The notes beneath the pieces were generated by a model, which saw only the letters and a list, made by a program, of their open reading frames with translations, was not told where the DNA came from and searched no databases. Shown piece by piece: positions 21,902-32,600 of a DNA stretch of 62,000 nucleotides (the stretch's first letter is position 1; each line of letters begins with the position of its first letter). The position numbers and the translations under genes are program-made. The DNA is from Zygnema cylindricum (Eukaryota; Streptophyta; Zygnematophyceae; Zygnematales; Zygnemataceae): the NCBI GenBank assembly GCA_037447655.1, contig JBBHKE010003155.1, positions 114,333-176,332 on the forward strand, in the 5' to 3' direction.

Positions 21902-24409
21902 CTATATTGATAATTTTGCATGCAGTGCTATTGCTATGAGTGACACTAAGGCGAAGCTACCAACCACTACTTTCGCCATATATGCATTTCTTGTCGCAAA
22001 ATATGGAGGCCCGAGTTGATCTGTACGGACAGACTCATGGTTATTGAGCCAGGTCGCATATTTGTTATCAAGCTGCCAAAATAAAGCAGCGTCCTGGAAG
22101 GCAGGCATCACTCACGATAATCATCCTTCAAATACAGAGGATTAGTTTGTTTAGAGGAAAAGTTAATTGAGAGGAATAGTTGAATCAAAGGAGTGGTTTT
22201 ATTCAGAGGAATAGTTTATTCAGAGGAAAAGTTAGTGCTTCAGTCATTAATAACTCTAAAGAATTTGTGATTTAAGGGGCAAAACTTAATACAAAACAGG
22301 AATATGTGGTCACCTGAAATGCTTCTCACTCTGACAAAAGCTGACGGCAAACTCCACCCTTTGTCCACTTTTGATAGTTGTAAAACAAATTAGAATGGAA
22401 ACAACACAGATTGAAATGGACTCACCTTTAGAATTTTTAGGTAACGTGAAGCTGGTGGAAGACTTTGGCGAAGAAGCATTCCTTCATGAGACACAAAAAC
22501 CATGGCTTCAATAATTTTTCCATCATACGTTCTCACCTGCACCAAAGAAAAAGGATCCCAAACAGGAACCCCACATTGAGGAGTTATGAAAACCAAACAC
22601 CCAAAAAAAAAAGTTTAGTTTTCAACTCTGTATTTGAGGCTGAATCTTTTCACCAATTTCGAAAGTCGCAAGGCTCTTTCAAAAAATTATAGTAACAGTT
22701 GTAGTTGGTTTGAAATTAAAAAAATTGAAACCGAACTATTAAAGGGACAGTGACAAGTGTTTTTCCCTGACTAATTATCACTTGCCTTGTTGTGTTATTC
22801 AGAAGCCTCCAAACTTTTTTATCTCTGTGAGGGTATATAGCAAATATGAAATATATCAATGTTTATAATAACCAGCATCTAAATGTTATCCTTACCTAGA
22901 CACGCGATTATTAAAATCTACTTCTGTAAGGAAAAAGACCAGCCAAAACTACATGATAAATGGCATTACAAGTTAATTTGACTTCTGCTTTGGGATGGGA
23001 GTTTACAGCAACATCCGTTGTTTTGTAACCAACTTCAAACTGTTTGAGCCGATTCATGTCTTCGTTCCGTATTTCAAGAACCACACCGTGGACATGTAGT
23101 TCAGTAGATTCTTCTTCATGGCGAATTATATTGCCGAAGCCTGCAAATGAACAAAAGACAAAAAAAACAAAAGATAACTAAAAGTGTTATATTTTCTAAA
23201 TTCTGCAAATGAACGAAACACCAGAAAAACAAAAGATAATTTAGAATGTATAACAAGGATATGCATATTTTACTTTGCCCATAATTTAAAAAAAAAAATC
23301 AAAAAATATATAGCTCCTAGTAGTTAATGCCTCTAAAAAATTAGAACATGAATATTGATATCAAACATTTTTCAGAGAAGCCGATGAAGCAAATAATTTG
23401 AAAGTGAATAAAAAAGAATTCGCCTGAAAATAACTCTTTTATTCAATATATTAAACAATGTGGTAGATGAAATTTCTGATAAATGCAATGGAAACAAATT
23501 AACTGTTCAGGATTGCTGTCATTGTAAAAAAAAATGTGTTGTGAATTTAGTATATGATCATAGCAATTCCGAAAAGCTTCCATGATTACTTTGAAAAACA
23601 ACTGTACATTGGCGTTTTTCCATTTCCAAATTGACCTAATTTCCTATTTAAAAAAAAAAAAAATGGCAAAAAATAGCGTTATAAACAAAAAACCACAGCA
23701 GGAGTACTTGTGAATAATTTTTTTTAGATTTTTTAGGTTTTTAGGCCTGTTCTAGGGTTTTTTCAAGATTTCTAGGATTTTTAGGGTATTTAGTCCTTAT
23801 GGGATTGTCTTCGGGTTTTTGAAGATTTTTGAGGGTTTTTAAAGGTTTTTAAGGGTTTTCAAGGGTTTAAAGGACCCACAATTTATTACCTCCTCGGTGA
23901 TTAAAAACGAGTTTATGAGAAGGAAGTTCTGCTGGAAAAGATTGCAAAGCTTGGACTCCCCTTCTTTTCAACACTTCCTTGCTCATATTCGCACCATATG
24001 CAAAAGTCCAAACAGTCTTTGGATGAGGCTGAGAAGAAGAAGGAGAGACTTTTTCTGCAGTTACAAGGTCTCTCACATTCCATCTTAAAATATTTATTCT
24101 TTTAATTGCTGTGGTTTTTTGTTGAAGAGTTAAATTACTGCATATTTGAAAGAGTTGAAGGAATGAAGACGAAAGAGTCGGTGAAAAATGGTTAGTCGTA
24201 ACGGGAAAATCGATATTAGAGAATTTAAATGAATGTATTTTGTGTTTAAACGGACCTGATCTGTGTTTAAACGAACCTGATCTGTGTTTAAACGAGCCTG
24301 ATCGGTGTTTAAACGAATCTGATTTGTGATTAAACAAATGTTTTTGGTATTTGGTGACGTCAGATGGACAGCCATTTCCAAGGTAGGGAGTGAAGGAACA
24401 AGGAGTCAT
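21902..24409 (-). CDS. Gamma-glutamylcyclotransferase-like protein with C-terminal membrane segment (4 exons)
   Basis: Exons: 24409-23890, 23140-22983, 22536-22426, 22093-21902. They encode 326 aa with matching phases. YGANM (138-142) is the substrate-loop motif (YGSN in many relatives), FNHRGG follows near 169-174, and Glu209 in LKQFEVGY fits the catalytic Glu of the family. These enzymes cleave gamma-glutamyl groups, releasing 5-oxoproline. Residues 305-322 (VVVGSFALVSLIAIALHA) form a single hydrophobic segment, four residues from the end, so the protein may be tail-anchored. Residues 26-67 consist of repeated seven-residue FKHRSGS units encoded by a 21-bp minisatellite. The start is the first ATG in frame. 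The exon 2 donor (GTCAAA) is weak. Substrate is unknown. Confidence 0.8.
22427..22535 (-). other. GGCT-like exon 3 core, with weak upstream donor
   Basis: This interval lies inside exon 3 (22536-22426), which is 37 codons in phase 0-0 and reads VRTYDGKIIEAMVFVS. Its acceptor GGTGCAG and donor GTGAGT are good. Joining to exon 2 depends on the weak GTCAAA donor next to Glu226. Confidence 0.6.
23690..23875. repeat. Degenerate TTTAGGG/TTTTTAGG-like repeat
   Basis: TTTTTAGG, TTTAGGTTT, TTTTTAGGG and TTTTTAAGGG variants recur every 8-15 bp in the first intron of the GGCT-like gene, ending just before exon 1's donor. They resemble, but do not match, plant telomere repeats (TTTAGGG). Confidence 0.65.
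24210..24335 (-). repeat. 21-bp coding minisatellite
   Basis: Units such as TTTAAACACAGATCAGGTTC, six imperfect copies, are in frame within exon 1 of the GGCT-like gene and encode FKHRSGS heptads. Confidence 0.85.
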
Positions 24410-24497
24410 AATATGTGAAGAAAAAGAGACGTGACAATTGTAGCCGAGAAACAATGATGCTTTTAGGGTTAGTAATTCATTCGAAGTATCTTTTTCA

Positions 24498-24713
24498 ACC
24501 GTGTATCGCTATGAGTATTAATATTTTTTTCGCCACTTAAAACATCTTTCCTCCGTACACACTTGTCCGATTGTGGATCTGACGATTGCGATTGAAAGGT
24601 AAGATTCTCAGCTTCCGATTGGCGGTCTCAAATTGAAAATCGGACAAGTGTGTACGGAGAAAAGATGTTTTAAGTGGCGAAAAAAACATTTAACACTAAT
24701 AGCGATACACGGT
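24498..24713. mobile_element. Long palindromic MITE, copy 2
   Basis: The left arm, ACCGTGTATCGCT ... CACTTAAAACATCTTT ... CGTACACACTTGTCCGAT, is matched by the right arm in reverse complement, ending AGCGATACACGGT. Each arm is about 75 bp, with a loop of about 65 bp. It sits 89 bp upstream of the GGCT-like start codon, so it may supply part of the promoter or 5' UTR. Confidence 0.85.
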
Positions 24714-25067
24714 GTACTTGTCCAGATTCCATTTCCTTCTAATGTGGATATAGAGATGAGGTGAGCTGTGTACTTATTTTGTCGGTGAGAGGGACAGGAT
24801 ACTCCATTTGTGATTGGCTGGTAACTCAAACAAAAAAGCTTCTAACCAACAAAACCCTTCAAAAAAATTGCTCGAGGTCAACCTTCCGAAGAAAAATCTG
24901 GCAGTACGTCGGCATAAAATGACAAAAATACATGCCTTTGGCACATGCAAGCCATGCGCGTTAGAAACGGAAAAAGTTTAACTGTTCCAACCCCTGCCAA
25001 TTATCTTTGGAATACGGTATTTCCGCACTATATTTTATAAAGGAATGCCGTATTTACGCACTAAATG

Positions 25068-25441
25068 TTACAATGCGTCAGTGCAGTGTGCAGTGTGCCG
25101 AGTGAAAACTGCAGCTTGGAGATTAAGGGCCCGGCCTTGCTCATGAAGAAAAGAATCAATCCAATGGCTGAAGGCCAAATCCTCTCTCTTCCAATCCTGG
25201 ACTCCTAAAAGATTCATTTTCATGGCTTGTGTGACGGAAGATATTTCTGCAGATCGTCCCTTGTACGGATAGATAGCTGCAAACCTGCAGGGGGTCGCCA
25301 AGTGTGACATGTGATTCTCGTCCAAGATTGCAGTAACATAATCGATGCTATGTGAGAAAGGAAGGATGTCAGCGTAACATCCCTTTTGGCGGCCCACTCA
25401 ATGCAGCTGTCCAGAATACTAGAACAGATTCTGACCGTCAT
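25068..25441 (-). CDS. Unrecognised open reading region
   Basis: Two overlapping minus-strand frames, 25397-25068 (109 aa, with ATPCRFAAIYPYKG and MKMNLLGVQDWKRED) and 25441-25220, look less biased than the surrounding DNA. A frameshift or intron could join them. I recognise no family. It may be an exon relic, a pseudogene or chance. Confidence 0.25.
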
Positions 25442-26644
25442 TTCTGTTTTTACTGAAATTCAATTCTAATAAAAAGAAGTATCGCCACCGTCCATAGTGT
25501 TTAATCCTTCAATCGACGATTCCATTTCAACCTTGAAGTTTTTTGTGAAGAGTTCCCCGTCTATAATGCTGATCTGAACATCATATGATGTACTCAAATA
25601 CGTAGAATGTACATATTTATCTTGCTAGAATGAGCGTACGGTCATTAGCGTCATGCGCAATTTTTATACTGTAGTGATTTCCCTGCCAAAGAATTACGTT
25701 TCTTTTTCCAGATTTTTAGTGCGACTTTAAGTGCGGCTTTTAGTGCGGTTGTTTCTCACACTCTGTCCTTAGGTCAAATTGTATAGCAGCTGTGTAGTAA
25801 CAGCTGAATATAGAAATTCTGCTAGTACTATTTAGCCAAATAGGATTTCTTTTTAACCAAATAGAAATTATTTAATTATGTGAAGAATTGAGAGACCTTT
25901 CTTGACTTGAGTAACCAATAACTGTACTTTGACATTTACTCTTTTCTAGTAAACAGCCAAAGTACTGTAGCTGCTTAAAAAATCTGAGCTCTTTTTAATC
26001 AAGAGTCACCAGTACTGTACTGAACTGTACTTCTGGCATTCACTATAGAACCCTAAGAAATTTTAGGAAAAATCTAGAAGGTGAGGGAAACAGAAATTGT
26101 ATTTACAAGGGTGGTTTTACTGAAAAAAAATATTTCAGTGTCCAACTAAGACACTGGAGTGAATTTGATTTGGATAGAGTACGAGTTAGACCTAATTTCC
26201 AGTGAAGCTTCACATTTTACGACAAAAGAGAACATTATACAGGGTGCGAGTAAGAAGAAGGAGAGAAATTTGTAGTATTTGTTTGAGCTAGAAAACGTGA
26301 TGCAAAGTGGTTATTACTGTGGTTCTCAATTACCTACAAAATTGGCTGTTTCAAATTTACTTTCAAGGCTAGTTTCAAAGTTAGTTTTAAAGATTAAAGA
26401 CTAGTAACCCTAAAAAAGCTAGTTTAGTGTAAAGCTGTTAATGGATCTTTATCTTGTTAAGCAAAAAATGTTGTGAAGTTACACAAAATTAACTGAATTT
26501 GTTAATGTGAGGTTCAAATTCCCTTATCAAAAAGCAAATTCACTGTTGTGTCTGGCTCCTTTTTTTTTTTTCTCGAAGGTCATTTCTTTTTAACCACCGA
26601 AAGCTTGTTATGATTCTTAACCCTAAACCTATATTTGCAGACAT
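25442..26644. promoter_or_regulatory. Upstream region of HCF145
   Basis: AT-rich intergenic DNA. TTTGCAG directly before ACATATG at 26645 could be a splice acceptor, so a non-coding first exon may lie further left. No clear TATA box. Confidence 0.4.
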
Positions 26645-29600
26645 ATGCTACCAACACTAAGTGTTCATATTGGCCTCTCTGTTTCACCTTCCTCTTCCCC
26701 TAAGAACTTTTTTTCGGACCAACTATTGGTAAGTGATAGTACTGCTGTCAGATTTATCCCTAATTTATTTATTTTTGTTCTCGGAAAGAAAGTCACTCCT
26801 CAAATTTCTCTTTCAGCACAACTACAGAGTGAGTTTTCACACTCAAATGGACTTTCACAGACATGGTTAAGCCAAGGTGTATTTCAAGTAAGGGAAAAAA
26901 GTTTTCTACAAGCAATAGATGATGGTAGGAGTCGGAAAAGGGGTAGCACAGGATACGTTTTTCCTAACCGCAATGCCACCAAAATTTGGGCTAAGATCAA
27001 TGAAGAAGACAATGGACAGGTCGACAGTAAAGGAGGCGTCAGTAGAAGGAAGTATGTCGGAAAAGTTGAGAACAGTTTTAGGAAGGAAGAAGTCTCCAAA
27101 AGGTTTGGGAACTTTAATAGAAATGTAAACAAGAATGGCATCAACAACATTGTACCTCCAGTGATCGATAGAGAAACAGATAATCGAAGTGGTCCTCTAG
27201 AAGGAAATGGGTCAAACATAGACAAAGAGAGGGAGAAAACAAGTACCATCAATGAAGATGTATTTGTGTCAGAAGAGACATATGGGTTTGCGAATGAGCA
27301 GGACATGGAAAGACTTTTGGAAGAAGAGAATAAAAGAATTGTCGAGTGTTCTGTCGAGGTCCTGTCTTGGCGTGATCGAAAGATATCGGCTGCGATTGTT
27401 ATTGGAGCAAGTTTGGAGAGGGTATGGGAGGTGCTTACAGATTATGAGAAACTTGCTGAGTTCATACCCAATTTAGTACGGAGGTAAACTTGCTTGAATT
27501 CACTCGACCTTATCCGTTAGACGTTCCCCTTTCTTTGATCGGCTTATTTTGAAATTCTTCTCTTATCAAAATGTGTTTATTTGCTCTCATCCTCCAATAC
27601 CACTTTTTTGTTCGTCTCTTGCACCAAGGGAGGCAAAGAAATTCAGAAACCTTTTGTTTATCAAGAAAATAATGCCACACTATGTTTTAACCTGTTTTAG
27701 TTTCTGATCAAATGAGCACAAGCCACGTGGCTTTTCATTCATTCATTTGACGGTATCAGTGTCAGTGCATCACTTGAACTATATGTTACCATTGCTATCT
27801 TTTATTCTGCATCTGGTGATTTAGCAGTAGCATTCTCGTTGCATTTTGTCCGGTAACTCAATTTAATTCTGTGAAATTGTACTGCAAGAACCCTAAAGAC
27901 CTTTGCATAACTTTTTATAATTTTATAAAACCTTACAGAACTTTGTAGAACTTTGTGACATTTTATAAAATTTTATAAAACTTCACAGAACATTATAGAA
28001 CTTTATAGAACTCATATATTTGTCTGTCAAATGCAGTGAGCGCATTCCCTGTCCATTTCCAGACCGAGTGTGGCTATTGCAGCAGGGAATGCAACAAGCC
28101 CTTTATTGGCAGATAGAAGCGAAAGTGGTGCTTGATCTGCAGGAAGTTCCACAAACGGTGAGCTTTGAAAACTCACTGCCTCTATGCATTACTTGGAGGT
28201 CGAGGGGAATCATGGGAAACACAATGCTTGTGCTTGAAGTTTGGACATCTGCGTCTATGTATTGCTTTAAGGTCAAGACAATCATGGGAAGCATGGGAAG
28301 CATGAAAACTTGAAGTGGGACGACTGTTATCTGAATTTGCAGCATTTTAGTCCATCAAGATCTTGGAGACAAGGAGTTAAACCTTGGCACATCATTTAAA
28401 ATGGTTAGTTTCGATATAGTATGGTGTAGCAGTAGAGTACGAGCATTATTTATTTTACCGCGGTTTCTATGTTTCAATCAGGAATGACAGTGAAATATAT
28501 TCAGCTAGAGATGGTGGGTAATAATTGTAGAGTAACTGAATTTTAATCTTGCTGGAATAATCTTGTGTTAATTCAAAATCTTGTTTCAACTCCAATTTTA
28601 CGAAATCTGAATTGATCCTTAAAACTTTTTGCCTTTACACTGTAATTTTTTGGAAAATTATAGAAGCCTGACCTTTTTTATGGACGCAACAAAAAATAGT
28701 TTTCATATTGTTTTTTTTGGCTTAGTTGTTGATCACAGGCAAACTGCATAATGATTATCCTAATTTTCTGGCAGAAATCGAAAACTTGTGGAAATGTTTA
28801 TGGGGATTTTGTTTTTGCTTTCCTTGATGAGTGTAATTGATACCAGCTCTAATGTGTTTGTGAACAGTCCGATGGCAAAGAGCTTCGATTTGAGATGATT
28901 GATGGAGATTTCAAACAGTATACTGGGAAATGGACTTTGAAGCCTGAGGATGGGTGAGTACATGCCCATCGCTATTAGAGTTCATCACTATTTTTGACCC
29001 AAAGTCATGAATTGGTGTTAATAACACTGTTTAGTTAAGTGGCCCATGATGAGCCACTGGCCAAAACATAATTTAAAGTAGTCAGTTGTAATAAAGTGTT
29101 AACGCAAATATTAACGAACTCTAATGGCAATCGGTGGTGTAGTTGTGATCAAAGCCAGATGCATAACATACTCAACTCTCAATTTAGAGTTTGCTGCAAA
29201 AGGATTCATTCTATATGTGAATGGGACAGTATAGTTTCTAATTTATGCCACTTTTTATGTGGCCTGTCGATGCTTTTGATTGCATTTGTAATACCTCGCT
29301 TATTGTATTTTTTATCAACTGTTGCGGTTCTTTTCATGTCTGATGTAGCAATCAGTCTCTCTTTTCTTGAAACATTAGAAGTGACACAAGTATTTCCTGT
29401 TTGCGGTTTTTGCAGCGATAGGACAACTCTTCTTCAATATGAAGTCAACGTGACTCCTCAATTGCTATTACCGACTGTCTTTTTAGAGCGAATCATAAAG
29501 GCAGATTTGCCTAAGAATCTACGTGCTATCGCAATTAGGGCAGAACAAAAATCATGGCAGCAAATTGGTGACACCTCACCTGAATTTTTTGATGATAGAT

Positions 29601-32600
29601 CGGGACCTGGTAGGAGTAAAAAGGGTTTTATAAAGACACTTCTTTCGAGACTCGGTGTTGGTTCCACAAGGGAATTACAACTTGGGACGGGGACTTCTGT
29701 ACCTGAGTTTGAGTTATCCACGGGTACTGTAGATAATGTAAATGGGAGAATCAGTGAAGAAAATGAGCTTGCAGTTGTTAATGCGGGAGGAAGGTTTTTG
29801 GAAGAGGAGAGTTCTCGCTCCTTGGCTGGTAATAAATGGAGTGTGGTGGATCCCGCGAGATTTGGAGGAATCGGTTCTTCTTGTCGTGTGGGAAGAGTTT
29901 GTATAGCGGATGAAATCCATTTGAGACGGCTCGATGATTTACTTGTAAGATTTTGAGATGTAATTTTGGAGTTTGATTTATCTGGATGTATCACTTCCGT
30001 ATCAGAAAAAAAAGTCTAGGGCTTACAGAAGACTGATGAATATTTTTATGTTTGAATGCAAAGTATTTAACACTGTTTCATACATTTTTAACATCCATAG
30101 GAGATGTCTGGAGGAAGTGTTTTCAACATCAACTGCTCGTCTTTGTTTTATATGTTTTTTGGTCTAAATGATGAGTCTGATTTTTAGCTGTAAGAAGCTA
30201 CTCATCTCATAACCTGCATTCCATTGACTTTCTGTTTATGGTAAAAAGTATCATCTGTCGCAAACTAGTATGATCGAATTCCTTAAATGTAAGTTATGTC
30301 GGCAAGTTTTCAACTATTTTGCCATCCACACCAATGTTGATATAAGGGCCGGTTGTTCTCCGCTTTAACTAAGTTTACTAAAATTATTTTTACAAAACCA
30401 GTAATTGGGCTTGATAAGTAGTATGAGATGATGTTGTTTCAAGCTCTGGTATTCATTGTACCAAATTGCTGAATGTTACTCGTTTTTTTTTTTTTCTTTT
30501 GTTTATTTGTTTGTTTTTCTTTACAGGAAGCAGGAGGTGTGCATCGACGTGTGTCTGCATCCATCACCATTCAAGCTTCGGCTGAAGCTGTTTGGAAAAT
30601 CCTGACTGACTATGAACGTCTTTCAGAGTAAGTAACTCGCCATTGTTTTCTATCAACTATCTGTATTGTCCGTGAAAAAAAGAACAGGGAAGAAACACAA
30701 CATAACACAAAGCAATTAGTTTTATCAACAGCATTTTATGTAATGTGGTGGTTAAATTTGTGGCTGCAACTTGTTATTGTTCCTACCTTTCTCTCTCCTT
30801 CGCTTAATCTCTCCCAGTCTCCCCTGCTCTTCCTCATCCTATATATGTCTCTCCCTTTTCCTCTCTCCCTCCTTTTCTATCTCTCCCTCCTCTCCCTGCC
30901 TCCCTTCTCCCCCTCCGACTATGTATTTCCATCCGTCTTTCCTCCCCTTCATTCTCTTCCTCCCTCTCCGCCTATCTCCTTGTATTATATAATGGCAGTT
31001 GCCCGTTTTTCTAGAGTAGTCGTTGAACTGAAAGGGAAGTCCTTTGTTTTGACAGATTTGTACCCAACCTTGTCTCAAGTCGAGTTTTGTCAAAGGAACA
31101 GAACCGAGTGAGGCTCTTGCAGGTATACGATCATTTCCTATACAATATATAACCCCGGCTCACTCCTGTATTTTTTTTACCTTCATAATATGTATCAGTT
31201 TCATTAACAATCCCCACTTAAGGTCATTATTCCTGGTTCTGTTCTGTGTTTTTCTGACCTCAAATAATGAATAAGTTTTATTCACAACTGGTGACCACTG
31301 AATGCAGTCAAATTTTTTTAAAGTAGTTAAAGCTGTGAGCCTCTGGAATGTTTGTCAACTGATACAAGGCTAGTTTTTGCTTCTGGTACTTCCTAAGTAC
31401 TGATTATTGCTTTTCAGTGATAACAAATCAGCTGTGTAGTCGTCCAGTTTGTCTTTCTTGATTAAAATCTAAAAAGTCTGTTGTGTCATTTGTCAAGTTA
31501 AAAAAAATCGACGTGGTTAAACCGTTACAAAGCCTGTTACGTTTTTGAGAAAGCGTGATCCTGTTGATGTTTTTTTTTTCTTTGGACACTCAAATTATTT
31601 TTTTGTTCCTGTGCAAATGCCGGTTTTTGTCTCGAAGTGACCAATCGTAACATAAGGCACTTACATTTTGATTGCGATGCACCAATAAAAAACGAGACTA
31701 GTGTGTACAGAGAAAAACAGAACAACAAAATTGTTAACACCAATAGTGATGCATGCTGTAATCTCAATCACAAGGCTAACTGGTCAATCCAGAATGACTG
31801 TTCTTGTCACTTTCGGGATTAATAGGGCTTTTTATAGGTCTTTGTTTGTGCAATCTGTTAAATTTAAAGACTAATCAAATCCTGGAGATTTTTGATGCTT
31901 TCATCCTGTTTATCGTCATCTGAGCAGTTACTCTCAAATAGCTGTATTGGCAATCATATGGGATTTTTCTATCTTTGTTCTCGGTTCTTAAAAGTTTTGA
32001 TTCTTATGTGCACTGAAGGAATTTGATGCATGTTGGGTTTTAACTGCCTGAGCCAGAACCACAAAGTTATTTTGTTAGGTTAGAGTCTTGGTTTTTAAGT
32101 TTTATCCTTAACCCAAACTTGACTCTAAACCTTTTTCCGCTATTCCAAGCACATTTATTTATTTCCTCCATGTGGAGATATGTTAAACGCATCAAGATTT
32201 TTACATCTGCAATAAAATGACACCGTGAATCACAATAAGCATTAATAACACTACTTTGGCGCCTGCTATTTTGGCACATGAACATTAGAAAACGTTAATA
32301 ATATTAACTGTTTTTTCTTAACACTAATTTGATAAGCTGTTATCGTCCATGTTGCTGAAACCTGAATTAGTATCACTGACACTAAAATAAACTCCATGCT
32401 ATGTATTTCTAAAGGCTAATAGCGATTCACGGTGTACTTTTCAGGAGGGATGCAAGTGCCTCCTCTGTATGGTTCTTCATGCCCGGGTTGTACTTGAACT
32501 TGAAGAAGTTCAGGGCCAAGAAATTTCCTTCAGGCAGTTAGAGGGCGATTTTGAGCAGTTTCAGGGAAAATGGATTCTTGAGCCTCTGGGTTCTCGACAC

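Noticed and set aside
24130-24381. Frame with RLNTDQV repeats
   Set aside because: Another frame of the GGCT-like exon 1 minisatellite on the same strand.
30743-31111. Hydrophobic plus-strand frame in HCF145 intron 5
   Set aside because: Produced by a CT-rich tract; it overlaps the real exon 6 in a different context.
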